64,000 nucleotides of DNA from Falciphora oryzae. Lineage: Eukaryota > Ascomycota > Sordariomycetes > Magnaporthales > Magnaporthaceae. The DNA is taken from contig JNVV01000072.1 of the NCBI GenBank assembly GCA_000733355.1, positions 1 to 64,000 on the forward strand. The letters run 5' to 3'. This document shows positions 33,829-49,936 of this stretch, piece after piece; within the stretch, counting starts at the first letter, position 1; each line of letters starts with the position of its first letter. The notes beneath the pieces are model-generated. The model saw nothing but the letters and a program-made list of their open reading frames with translations. It searched no databases and was not told where the DNA came from. Made by a program: the position numbers and the translations under genes.

Positions 33829-36427
33829 ATGTCACCCAAAACACCACCATCCTCACTCGCTGCTGCGGGCACCGACGGCACCAAGCAACCAAAAGTCCCG
33901 CAGGTAGGAGCAGGGGTAACGGGAAATAGCAAGCCTTGCAGTAAGTAAATGCGGCTTTCCTCCACCTCCACCCAGCTTCCAACAAGCCTGTTATTGACTG
34001 TCTGTCCCAGCTGCTTGCCGTCGGAGGAAGGTCAGGTGTTGCAAGACACAGCCGGGCTGCGCCAACTGTTCCAAGCACGGCCTGGTCTGCATCTATGACT
34101 CTGGCGACGGCGCCTCGGCGTCCGTCCTCGCTTATGGCGCCGACCAGGCCGCACTCTACGACCGGATAGACCGCCTGGAGCGTCTGATCGAGGACATGTC
34201 GACCTCGTATCTTGCAAGCCAAAACAACTATCCAATTCAACAACACCTGTACCCCTATGCCCACATCCGCGAAACCCACGGCTCGTCGCCTTCTCAACGA
34301 AGAACACCGGACAGGTCGTCCCCCGACTGGAGCACCGATAGCTACGCCACCGAAGACCAAATCCTTCTTCGAACTGAGCGCGAGGACCACGGCATCCAAG
34401 TATTCGAGCCACACGTCGGCTACTACATGAGCTCGACATTTTGGATGAACATGCATGACTTTACAAGCGAGCCACGATGCCTGCTGCAGGTGCCGTCGGA
34501 AACAACAATGCAGCCCGCAGTCTGGCCGTTCTCGGCGACCGCCAACGTCACGGCCCATGGCCTGGCGTCACAAGACATGTCGCACATGCACCTGCCTCTG
34601 GACAAGGAGACCTTTTTGCTCGACTACTTCTGGAAGAATATCCATCCGTTTCTTAACATCAGTCACAGACAAGCGTTCAGGGACCAGCTGGAGGACTTCC
34701 GCAGGGGCGCATCTCCCATACACAAAGAGTTCGAGGCAACCATGCTCTGCCAGCAACTGCTCGCCGTTGCTGCCATGAGTGACGACCAGGCGCGGCAGAC
34801 TCTGGGTCGGGGTAAAGAGGAGCTGGTATCGCAGCTCCGCCTGGCGGCCGAGACGGCAATGAGCAGGGCTAATGTCCTGCGCACAAGGAAATTCATTGCC
34901 TTCCAGGCTTTGGTATATTACATAGTACGTGTGGCTACCCTCCTCCTTCAGGCTGACTATCTGTGCTTCCCGGGCTTGCGGCGATGGCCTGGTGATTTGT
35001 GCCCTTCTGCTGTGTTGCCATGTTTGCTGACTTCACATTAGTGTTTTCTATTTGGCGAAGGCCAGGCTGAACCAGCAACAGCGCTCACGGGCTTGGCAGG
35101 GCGCGTTGGCATGCGGCTAGGCTTGCACCGTGACCCCGGGCACTACAATATCTCCCCCTGGGTGGGCGAGATGCGGCGGCGGTTATGGAACTTGCTACTC
35201 ATCCTCGACAGCCAGATGTTCAACGGAGAGGGCGCCGAGTCAGCGCTGGAACCGCTTTCTAACGTCCAGCGGTCCGTGAACGCCGAAGACTGCGAGTGGA
35301 TTGTGTCGCGCTTTGCTAAGCCCGACAGCACGCCTGTAGACCGCGAAGGTTGGACAGAGCTGACGCATTCTATCCTGTGGAGCGAGATGGTCAGGCTGTC
35401 ACGGAGGCTCGGAAGGATGTCGCTGGCCATGGCGCCACCGGAGGAGATGTACCGCCTCGTCGACGAGACGGCAGCATACCTTTCTGGCAGGTTCGTTGGG
35501 TGCATCGACGAGTCGAATCACATGCAGGTCATCACCGTGTCTCGATTCAGGGCCGAAATGGCACATCAAAGGTTGTCTATCGGGCTTCACACTCTGCGGC
35601 TGTCGAGGACGCCAAATTCGACAGACCAAGGACCGTAAGTTTACCATCATCCCTGCACACTTGTCAACGATACCTTCTGCGTATGGAGAGCGCGAACGCT
35701 CGTTGGTTTGCTCGAAGGCCTAGTGCTAAGTACTATCATCCACAGTCTGTTGCTACAAGCAATCGAGGCGCTCGAGGAGACCTCGCGCGGCGAGTCCGTA
35801 GCAGTGGCACACGGCCTTGGCTGGCTGTACAAGTGGCCTGTTCCCTGGAACGCCATCGCATATGTGCTTACGGGCCTGGCTCAAATGCCGCAGTCGCATC
35901 CGGACGCCGACCGGGCATGGGAGCAGGTCGAGCTCGCATTCCGGCGCCACGGTAGCCCGGACGTGGCCGCATGGCGCGCCATCGAACAGCTTTGCGATCA
36001 GGCCATGTACTACCATCCAGACCGCATGCATGCGGGCTACACTTACGCCGTCCGTGCTGCTCCGGGCGTCGGAGACTCGCCTGCTATGTCGTCAAAGTGT
36101 TCGGGCGCGCCCTCAGCCTGCGAGGCTGTCAGCAGGGGTGATTCGTTGTCCCCCGCGCCGCGCGCAGCATCTGCTGGTGGAACCCGGTCGCCGCCCGTGT
36201 CTGCAGCCGCTGCGTCCAGCGCCCGCCTGTTTAGCGATATGCAACTGCTCCCCACTGGTATGGGCGGGGGCGCATCGGGCACGTCGTTTGGATCCTTCGG
36301 CCAGGGATATGTCGGCGTCGATATTGGCTCACACGGCGGGTCCATGGTGGGTATCGATGATCCCATGAACCACCTACTATACTCTAACTGGAATGGCGAC
36401 CCGAGGAGGCTCTCAGGGGGCTTCTAG
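33829..36427 (+). CDS. Zn(II)2Cys6 transcription factor with fungal_trans middle domain, 766 aa
   Basis: Model: 33829-33940, 34011-34924, 35042-35634 and 35746-36427. All introns are GT-AG and the sum of 2301 nt is an exact number of codons. The first junction builds the DNA-binding cluster: Cys37-x2-Cys40-x6-Cys47-x6-Cys54-x2-Cys57-x6-Cys64, with the basic RRRKVR between the second and third cysteines. A short coiled coil (YDRIDRLERLIEDM) follows. The fungal-specific middle homology region spans about residues 230-420, with LLDYFWKNIHPFLNISHRQ and GLAGRVGMRLGLHRD. The C-terminus is Ser/Ala/Gly-rich. It is a nuclear regulator whose targets cannot be told from the window. The nearest neighbours are a dead permease and the catalase-peroxidase. 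Confidence 0.9.
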
Positions 36428-37580
36428 GGTGTGGAGAAAGTCTCTCTTTTGTTGCATACACGACCTTGTTTCTTTGCGCATGGTTGGACATAGCGGGAGT
36501 TATATAACGACGCGACGGGAAATGGTGGTTATTTTACTGGCTCAAGGTATACACAGGGAAGGCCAGTCCCGGCATTTGGCTTGAATTCGATCCTCTTCTC
36601 CCTTCATCCATCCAGACTATAAAGGCCAGGCCCAAACTGAGGAGTTGCCAAGGCGGTACCCATACGGAGGGTACGACGTGCGTCGGAAGGGCACTGGTTG
36701 GATGACGCTGCAACTCGGTCCCAGCTGTCAGATCCCAGAAAATGGGACTCAGAATATTCCACATGCGTGTGATTGAAGCTTGCATGTACTGACCGCGAAC
36801 AGCGCGAACCTCACTTCACGGTGTTCTCGCGCACGCCCATAACAGGAAACTGTCCTCTGGGGCACGCTCGGGGCACAAACCAGCCACATCACCATTCTCG
36901 AAAGGTCTACGGCGAGAAAAAAAAAAAAAAAAACAGCCACTCTCCTGCAAGAGAGCAGCGTCGTGGACGGCTGCAAAATTGGGCACGAACCGAGATGCCG
37001 TGGATGCGGGCTGCCGCCCACCAACAACGGCGTGGCTCCACCTGCCAGTCTTGGCCGAGGGGAAAGAGGAGACGACGGAGACGAGCTTAGAAACATTATG
37101 AAGCTGACCCGAACGAAAAGGTACTGAGAATGGTCAACTAAGCTAAATGGGCCCGCCTCCCTCGAGCACACGACGGACACTTGTCGAATGTGCTGTCAAA
37201 ATGATCGAAGCCCTGATGGGCCCCCCTGAAAAAAAAACTTGACTGTTGTTCTTTCCCCAGTCTCCGCCAACCCCTTCCCCAGCTTTCCCCCCAACTCACC
37301 TCCCCGCATGGCTTCCTCAGAGTGAGTCTCGAACTGGAGAAGTCGGGGATGACGCCGAGACGATAGAATTGCCTAGCGCGTATACATAATACGGCGCTGT
37401 CGCTACGACCAGATCTGTTTGACTCTTCAGTCTTTTCTGTCCTCCTCTATACCTAACAAGACGCAAAAAACCCAGAGCGAGCCCTTGCCAGGGGCAGCGA
37501 AGCGCTCCTGCCCTTACCATCGCCATCAGGCAGCCCTTCGAAAACAGCTACGGCAGCGACAAAGCAGGCGGCGGGACGCC
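36428..37580. other. Intergenic, no gene seen; A-tract at about 36919
   Basis: Contains a run of about 18 A residues (36919-36936) and pyrimidine-rich DNA before the next start. No coding frame can be supported. Confidence 0.4.
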
Positions 37581-38299
37581 ATGGACGCGGGAAAGAACAA
37601 GCAGCCGCCCATCGTGGCGGCTGAAGACGGCGCGGCGGCGGCGGACGACGTGGCGGCCGAGAAGGAGCGGATCCATAACCTCGAGGCGATGCTCGAGGGC
37701 GCCAAGCGGACGACGGAGGACAGGCACAAGTTGGGGCTGCTCGAGGCGCTGCGCATGTACCCCAAGGTCTCGGCCTGGAGCATCCCGATCTCGGTCGCCG
37801 TCGTCATGGAGGGGTTTGATGTGGTGCTTCTCAACAACTTTTGTAGGTCGGGCCGGATTTTCAGGAGACAGGGGAAGGGAGAGACATGACTGACTTGAGT
37901 CCGCTGTGGCCGACAGACGCCTACCCAGAGTTCCAGGAGGGTTTTGACAACCCGATCGGGGACGGCAAATACCAGCTCCCTGCGCAATGGCAGGCGGGGC
38001 TGAGCAATGGCGTCGCGTGCGGGCAGATTTTGGGTCTCCTTCTCAACGGTGTAGGTTGCTGATCATGACTTCCCCAACGCCTAGTCTGATGACTACCTAC
38101 ACTACCGACAGTCTGCCACGTTAACCAGATCGTCGCCGAGCGATGGGGTTACCGCAAGGTCTGCATCGGCTCCATGGCGTGTCTCACGGGCTTCTTCTTC
38201 GCCACCGGCCTGCCCATGCTGCTCGCGGCCGAGGTCGCCCCCGTCGCCCTGCGCGCACCCAACGCGTTCTTCCCTACATCGTCCGTACATTCTAACTAA
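37581..38299 (+). pseudogene. Truncated MFS sugar (maltose-type) permease
   Basis: Exons 37581-37842, 37917-38050 and 38129-38299 join in frame to 188 codons. They include the MAL-permease N-terminus: YPKVSAWSIPISVAVVMEGFDVVLLNNFYAYPEF, GDGKYQLPAQWQAGLSNG, and IVAERWGYRKVCIGS. After FFFATG the protein jumps to LPMLLAAEVAPVALRA, skipping the helices that normally separate these blocks, and then runs into unrelated sequence and a stop. A functional transporter needs about 500 residues and 12 helices, so both an internal deletion and a 3' truncation have occurred. Splice sites remain intact, suggesting a recent loss. Confidence 0.75.
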
Positions 38300-43186
<4,887 letters not shown>

Positions 43187-43949
43187 AGTCTGGAAGGCCA
43201 CCGCGGCTTTCATCTCTTACCGGGTTGGGCCGGTCTATTTGACCTTTAAGGAGGCGGAGTGACGACGAGTGGTTAGGAAACTCTTTTGTAATTACCTGGT
43301 TAGTACATTAATGTACTTAAACTGATAGAGTAGTTTAAATTAAACATGTATCCTGCGCATCACGTTGACATCGTTCCCGGACGGGCATTTGTGGACAATT
43401 GTTGTGGTTTAGCCCAGCACCATGGGTAGCCTCTTGTTCTCGATCCTTTTGGTCTTACTATCCCTCTACCTACCTAGTGTGACGGTTCCGCCACGCGCCA
43501 GACGTCCAGTGGCACCACCACAACTGTGGGGCGGCGCAAGCGCGCAAGCCGCCCAGAGGGGACTCATGACAACTTCAGGCGCGTGTGCCTTTTCCTTTCC
43601 CCTCTCTTCAATGTAAAATCTTCGTTCATAGCGCCAATGCAAGGCCACGGTGCCTCCGTTAGTTTGGGCGCGGCGCCTGGCATCTTTACGTTCTTGAAAC
43701 AGACAAAACTGGGTGTATTTTAGTTGCGCGACTTTGGGGGAAAATTGAAAAACCATTAGCCCGCCAAAGGTGCACAGAGCAGAATATCTCGCCACCCGGC
43801 ATATCGGTAATATATAGATTTATTTACCCTTTTCGACTTTTATAAGCCATAGGGAGTATCTGCTAATTTAGGTAATATTGGGATAAAAACCGTGCCTCCG
43901 GTGTTATAACCGTTTAATAAGGTCGGGTAAAAAGGTCCCGTCGAGCTAC
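43187..43949. other. Intergenic, AT-rich tail leading to a transposon
   Basis: No gene is seen. From about 43800 the sequence is AT-rich. A 15-bp word CATATCGGTAATATA at about 43799 recurs at about 45836 on the other side of the pogo element. Confidence 0.4.
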
Positions 43950-43951
43950 TA

Positions 43952-45809
43952 AGTCGGAGTACCCCCTGTCGGCCACCCCCCCTTCCGGCCACCTCAAACA
44001 GGCCCACTGCCTCAAATATGGCCACGTCTTCAACCCGCCGTAAATCCCTCAATTTTGATCCGTTTTCCATACTTTTTACTGCAATCCAATGCTCATATGC
44101 CAGAGAAACAGTATACCGAAGAAGACGTCGAACGAGCCGTCGCGGCCGTGCAGGCAAAGGTCCCTATCTCGCGGGCCGCCCGACTTTGGGGCATACCGAG
44201 AACCACCCTACGCCGGCGTCTAACGGGATCCCTACCCGGCCGACAGGCACAAAAACAGTATCAGCGGATACCTCCGGAGCAGGAAAAGCGCCTAACAGAT
44301 TGGGTGCTTCTTCAGGCCTCCCTAGGGCTCCCACCGACGCACGCAAAAGTCCGCTTTTTTGCGCAAAAGATCCTACTTCAACAGGGAGACTCCCAGCCCC
44401 TAAGGAAACATTGGATACGCGGTTTTTTAGGCCGATATCCGGAAATCCGTCATAGGAGAACACGGCGTATGGAACTTGCACGGGTTAAAAGCGCTACTAC
44501 TACTATAATAAAAAAGTGGTGGGCACGCCTGCAAGTCCCCGGGGTAGCCCGGATAAAACCGGAAAATACGTACAACGCTAACGAGGGGGGCCTGCAAAAG
44601 GGTAAAACGGGTAACGGGCTTGTTCTAAGCCTTGCAAAGGCCCGGCCTTTGCAAAAAAAAGAGCCCGGAACCCGCACTTGAACCTCCTTTATCGAATGCG
44701 TCTCGGCCACGGGGGTCACCCTTCCTCCGCTCATTATATTTAAAGGAAAAAGCGTGCAGAAGCAATGGTTTCCAAAAGATTTAAGCCCTTTCAAAGGCTG
44801 GGAATTCATTACAACAAATAACGGGTGGACTACTAATAGTATTGAAGTCGAGTGGTTGCAAAAAATCTTCCTCCCGGGCACCCAACCCCCTACCCCTGCA
44901 CCACGTCTCCTAATACTAAATGGCCACGAATCCCACGTAACCAAAAAGTTTATATTTCTTTGCCTGCAAAACGACGTTTATCTCTTTTATTTACCTACCC
45001 ATACCTCCCACGTTCTGCAACCTTTGGATTTATCCGTTTTCAGCCCTTTCAAACACGCCTACCGCCAAAAACTAAGGTCCCAAGCTCTATTTACCTGCTT
45101 TATAGTGGTGGGAAAGCGTTAATTTTTAACGGCCTATGCCTACGCACGCACCAAAGCCTTTACCCCTTATATAATTGCGTCAAGGTGGCGGGCAACAGGC
45201 CTTTGGCCACGGAATCCGCTTAAGCCGTTTATAAACCGGCTTTTGCTTAAAAATTCCAACCGAAACGGCCGGCGATCCGCAATTCAACAATCCGCTAAGG
45301 ATAACAGGGCCAAAAAACGTTCAGAGGTCCCCCTCCGGCTGTCCCAAATTAGCTGGGAAACTCCTAAACGAAACCGAGGGCTAGCCACCCAAATCAGCAC
45401 TTTCAAGGCCCGGGCCCCGCCGAATCCCACGACGCGCCTGTTCTTCCGGAAGGTCCAAAAAAGGTACGAAGTGCGTAAATTCGAATTAGCTACGGCCCAG
45501 CAAAAAATCAGGCAATTAAAGGCCGAATTGGAAGCGCAACGCCCTCGCAAAAGGAAAAAGGTTGTGCCGGACCCCAACCAGGCCTTCGTAAATATACGCC
45601 GAATTGCAAAAACAAGGGGTAATGCTATAGAGGTGGAGGAAAGTGCGTCTAAAACAGCGGAAAATTCTGATCAGGAATCAGTACACTCTTGCATCATGGT
45701 TGGTTGAATAGCGGTAGATATTTGCAATTGAATACACCGGGTTTGGTGGTGCAGTGGGCCCCGGCCAGGTGGCCGGAAGGGGGGGTGGCCGACAGGGGGT
45801 ACTCCGACT
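43952..45809 (+). mobile_element. Pogo-type (Tc1/mariner) DNA transposon, complete but inactive
   Basis: Terminal inverted repeats are perfect over 43 bp (43952-43994 and 45767-45809, starting AGTCGGAGTACCCCC) with a partly matching extension. TA is present on both sides (43950-43951 and 45810-45811), the expected target duplication. The 1858-bp element encodes one transposase frame with two stops. The perfect termini contrast with the damaged coding region, which suggests that mutation hit the body as in RIP, or that the ends were kept by transposition in trans. Confidence 0.92.
44097..45707 (+). pseudogene. Pogo/CENP-B-like DDE transposase with two stops and lost catalytic Asp
   Basis: One frame of 537 codons starts MPEKQYTEEDVERAVAAV. 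It contains the N-terminal psq-type helix-turn-helix (SRAARLWGIPRTTLRRRL), a CENP-B-like second DNA-binding unit, and the DDE_1 catalytic core. In-frame stops are TGA at 44679 and TAA at 45117. The first catalytic position reads NANEGG and the second LILNGHESH, where active relatives have Asp; both are Asn. The third Asp survives in QPLDLSVF. All four lesions are explicable by G-to-A or C-to-T transitions, as RIP makes. The C-terminus is a Lys/Arg-rich coiled coil. No frameshift is needed to read it. Confidence 0.85.
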
Positions 45810-45999
45810 TAGCGAGTCCTCTTCGTGTGCTTGTCATATCGGTAATATAAAATGTTATTATGCCTGCTAAAAATTAGAAAAAAAGCGCGAACAGCGGAAC
45901 TAAAACTCGCTTTTTTAAACTTATAAATAGGTTTTCTAGCCTTACTTTCCTTTATCCCAAAAGTTCCAAACACAAGTTAAGTTAGGCCAAGTTAAGTTA

Positions 46000-46330
46000 G
46001 GTTACTGTGGACCAATTTGCGAAAGGGACGGAAGCGATAATGCACGAGGTAACCCTTCTTCAAACCCAAATGTCTTCGCTACAAAAGGCAAACAAAGTGT
46101 CACGGTTCGGCAGTAGAAGCCTCCACCCACTTGCTACCAAAAGGACGACTAAGCCAAAGCTGAGACTTTGGCTTAATTGGAGGCTCAGGTACCCTCTATG
46201 AGGCCAGGCTGCACGAGAGGGCACGCCACGCCATAACACGAAGCACTAAGCAAGCGACGGAGGGCCAAAAAAGAGGAAAAGAACTTGTGTCCAGCAAGGA
46301 GGATCACTTACCATTGCTGCAACGAGGCAA
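46000..46330 (+). mobile_element. C-terminal remnant of a second pogo/Fot1-like transposase
   Basis: From about 46009 a frame reads DQFAKGTEAIMHEVTLLQTQM, and after a disruption ALSKRRRAKKEEKN (about 46243-46285). Both match the terminal coiled-coil region of Fot1/Pot2-like transposases, and the same blocks occur in the decayed copy at 60460-60560. No core domain or TIR is visible. The fragment begins about 200 bp right of the pogo element. Confidence 0.55.
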
Positions 46331-47418
46331 TGCCGCGCACCAGCAATCACGGCGACAAATCCGGTCCTACAATCGTCAAATACCCTCGAAAATGCTAGCC
46401 AGCACAATTGTGCACATCCGTAAGGCACACATTGGACCAAAATAATTGGTCTCTCCGTCCTCCCCTCACCGCGCCACTATGACTGTTTATGCATCCTCGA
46501 CCACTGGGACGACAGAAGAAGTGACAGCCCCACCCCCGTCCGCCCAGGCGAGACCCAAAGAAATGATTTGGGCGCCGATTTACGGTCAGGCTGGCCAGGT
46601 TTCTGACATGGAGGAGTCACGGTCACCCTGACTTGCAGTCCTAGGATTGGCACTTACCTTAGAAGTTCATTTTGAAGCATCTCCCTTACTTGTTGCCCTC
46701 CCTTCGCAATTGCGGCGTCGGCTATCCCACATAGCCATCTGGAATGCCACGATACATGCTCTTGCAAAACTCCTGGATTTGCCCACAATCCGGCCTCCTA
46801 GGTCGATCGGGGCCCCAGGTACCTAATACCAACCTACTTACTCCGCTTAGGAACCGGGCACACAATCATCACAGCCCTACCTAGGTGCGCAGACTCGTTC
46901 GTTCACACAGGTAGGGTTCGCCCATTGGCTCAAGCTTCCTTGCCTGCTAGTGCGTCTGTGGCTGGCCTACATGCAAGCAGACAGCAAAGCTCGTAGCTGG
47001 TCGGGCGGGGAGGGACGTTGCCCGGTTTTAGTGTAGGCAAGGTTGGAGCTGAACAGACTGCCGTTCAAACGACGCACCCCTCCTGGACTGCCTCCACTCC
47101 GGACTGCCAGGATTTTCCTTTTGTTCCTGATTTTATTTCCTCGACCCGGCAATATACCCGACTAAATGCTCAACACTCGACCCCTTTTTCTTGTCTCTCC
47201 TGTGGGAAGCTGTTGTCGCACTTCAACCGCTGCTTTTTTGTCACATTCTCTCGCCGCTGCTGATGACCTCCCTGTGGCAGCACCCGCGAAAGTTCCCTCC
47301 TCGCAGAGTTTGCACGCCCGGGCTAGCATTTGCCTTGCCCTCCACTTCGCACGACGGCAGGTCGCAAGTGCTTCTTGGGCTTCCGTTCCTTAGAATCATT
47401 GACAGCGCTGTCGCGAAT
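46331..47418. other. Intergenic and 5' region of the NN-domain gene
   Basis: No separate gene is supported. Bases 47170-47418 continue the NN-domain frame upstream but read Pro/Cys-rich, low-similarity sequence, so I treat them as 5' UTR. Confidence 0.4.
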
Positions 47419-49118
47419 ATGTTTGGATTCGAAGTGGTCGGCGTCATCGCCGCTGTGGTTGGAATTTTCACAACAACCGTGGATATTTATAACGTCTACA
47501 AGAATATCCGCAGCCTTCCGCAGGCCTTTCTCGGGGTCCATGGCAAGGTCCCCCTCGCCATCGACGCCCTCAAGCAGATTCGCGACGAGGCTAACAGCGT
47601 GGTTGAGGAAAGACGAGCCGCCATCATCAAGACAGTTAAGAACTGCAAGGACAAGGCAAAGAAGCTGAACACTATCCTCGAGAGGCTCAAGCTCAAAGAC
47701 TCGACTCCCTTCGAGCTCGATAAATACGTCACTGTCATCCGCATCTGGGGCAGAAAGGGGCGCGTGAGGACCTGCTCAAGAAGCTCCTGGTGGAAGATGT
47801 CATGCTTCTCGCGCATAACCAGACTGTCAATGCCGTGGGTGGGGAGCAAATCAAGAAGCTGAAACAGGCACTGGGACACCTTATAACGATATCTCCCTCG
47901 GCACCGGACGAGATGCTCGAGGCAGCGGCAGGCGCCCAAGTCTCGCATGGTGGCACTGGCCACCAAGTCAATCAATTTGGCGACAACAACACTGGTAACA
48001 ACAACTTCGGATGGACCAGTTTTTTGTCGGAGGCACACACCTTCATAGACCAGGCAAGTAGAAAGGGAAAACGTCCAAATCGGACCGCACGAGCCTCCGT
48101 GAATTGAAAAATTAGTGGCTTTTCAATACAATTGGTTTTTTTTGGTTTTTTGACCCCCTGGTCGTTTTTTTAAACCTTATTTAAGCTTAATTCTCCACGT
48201 GGAGATAACGCCCGGGGTCGCCCTGTGCCCGTTTATATATGTTTGGGCCTGATTTTCGGTGGATTCACATCCAGGGGATACAGGGAACGTCTATCTATGA
48301 AAAGCAAAGGGTACACACGCCCAAAATAGAAGCTATTCCCAAAAATAACAACGACCCGTGCAAAGTCCTGATCAAAGGTATAAGCAGTTCTGAATGGCCT
48401 CACTTTCTGGCGGGTCCAAAGGGCCCTGCGCCAGCGCAGGGCCCTGGGAGTAGCCGAGGAGGGAGCTATTAAATAGAGCAAAAAAAGGCGAGTTGAACGG
48501 TGTATTTGGTGTAACCAGCGGCCAAAGATTGCATGTAAAATCGACGAGTTAACTTGTTGCGCCCCTACTTTCTGCATTTAACCCGGATCACCTCCATCTT
48601 TTATACCGGGATGTCATGGATCGGGCCTGATGGCCCTATTATTTGGCCGAGGCTTTGCTTTGTGATTAGCTTATATAGCCCCCCCTCGGGGCCGGATCTC
48701 TGTCACCTAGATTCCTTTCCTTTACTAGTAGAATTCATCACTTCGCTAGGGGCCCCCAACGCGACCTACTTTGGGCTCGCTCCGTCACACGGGAGGCCTG
48801 CCCTGGCCCTCTCTGACCAAAGGTCACACGTGGGTTACAGGGCCTCTATTTGCGCGACTCGTTGGCCTGGTTAAAAAGATACTTCTGGCGGGCCTTGAGC
48901 TATATTTATTAGGCTTTTTACAAGGGCCAGGGAGCCCCCGGCCCGGATCCGCAAACCGACTTTCAAGCAGTTTTCGTGAATAGTACGAGAAAAACTGAAA
49001 AACAATTTAGTATCGATCGCGCCCTTATTCTCTTGCTGTTGCCTTCATTCACTTGTTTACTTTTTTCTTCCTTGATCTTTTCTCCTGACTTTAGCATCGA
49101 CCAAGGCCACATATTTGA
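47419..49118 (+). pseudogene. NN-domain (NLR N-terminal) protein with Asn/Gly-rich tail, frameshifted
   Basis: ATG 47419 opens MFGFEVVGVIAAVVGIFTTTVDIYNVYKNIR, the start of the N-terminal domain found in fungal STAND/NACHT NLR receptors, with the typical coiled coil to about residue 110. At about 47750 the frame slips by one base (IRIW to LGQKGAREDLLKKLL). It then reads on to a Gly/Asn/Gln-rich segment VSHGGTGHQVNQFGDNN-TGNNNFG and FIDQ. A likely GC-AG intron (CAG|GCAAGT, 48056) runs to CTGACTTTAG at 49094 and contains a transposon. The last exon (49095-49118) gives HRPRPHI. There is no NTPase domain, so it would be a stand-alone signalling partner. Whether the slip is real or a sequence error is open. 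Confidence 0.6.
48115..49024. mobile_element. Family A non-autonomous DNA transposon, copy 2
   Basis: Degenerate ends (left GTGGCTTTTCAATACAATTGG, right ...TAGTATCGATCGCGCCC) are flanked by TTA (48112-48114 and 49025-49027). The interior shares TTATTTAAGCTTAATTCTC, GACGAGTTAACTTGTTGC and ACTCGTTGGCCTGGT blocks with the copies at 16025 and 55126. It lies inside the probable last intron of the NN-domain gene. It is more mutated than copy 1. Confidence 0.75.
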
Positions 49119-49142
49119 CGGAAGGGGTACTGTCTACACGTA

Positions 49143-49428
49143 GGGCGTGTTTGATACTAATGGTTTTTTGGTTTTTGTAACAAACTTACCTCGTGGAAAC
49201 GGTTAGTTTTACCCCCAAGTATCTCCGGGGCTACGCAAGGGGTGCGCGTACCCAATACCACATTAAAAAGGTGGCAGCATGGATACGATTCGCTGCCCTG
49301 GTTGAAAAAGTACTTGTAGCGAGTTAAATTTTTAAGCTTTTAAACTTTTACTATAGAACCATAAACCTGTTTTTTTGAAAATTGTATGTAGAAAACCAAA
49401 AAAAAACCATTTATTATCAAACATACCC
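49143..49428. mobile_element. Family B small TIR element, copy 1
   Basis: Starts GGGCGTGTTTGATACTAATGG and ends with the near inverse CCATTTATTATCAAACATACCC. Interior blocks ACTTACCTCGTGGA, TACCCAATACCACATT and CGCTGCCCTGGTTGAAAAA are shared in reverse orientation with the element at 54442. The termini and the last interior block also resemble family A, so both may use related transposases. Confidence 0.7.
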
Positions 49429-49936
49429 CAGGGCTACCCGGCCGGATATGTATCATCCAGATATTCGCGTCGAGTTTCGTTGGCGTTAGGGTTGGTTTCG
49501 TGCTGAGTTTGTTGTTGGCTTTGACATGGCTTGGGAAATGGCGGCGGAAAAACACTCTGGGTGGTCACCTTCACTAGCACGATGTGTGTGGCAACTCGGT
49601 GGATCGGGAAATGTGGTTTATTACTTCCTCTCTCCCGCGTACCTGCTTCCACTGCAGGCTCATCACTTTCGAGCACCGGCACCTATCTGTCCCATCTCGC
49701 ACTCCGCGACCGTGTCCTGAGACCCGTCGCCCTCGGGAAAACGCCGCAATAAAAATGGAGGACCAGGCACCCGCCACGTTCGGCGCGCTGTTGCCCCGCC
49801 TCGAAATCGCACCGGCCCGATGTGATGAACTCCCAAACGCCTCCGCTTCAAGCCCGTATCTACCCATTTCTCCGGGCCAACTCAGGGCGTGCATCGCCGC
49901 CCCCAGGGACACAAGCAGGCGCAAACGAGGCGATCC

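Noticed and set aside
44018..44455. Alternative frame at the start of the pogo element
   Set aside because: The overlapping frame from 44097 has the HTH and CENP-B-like sequence. This one is a shadow.
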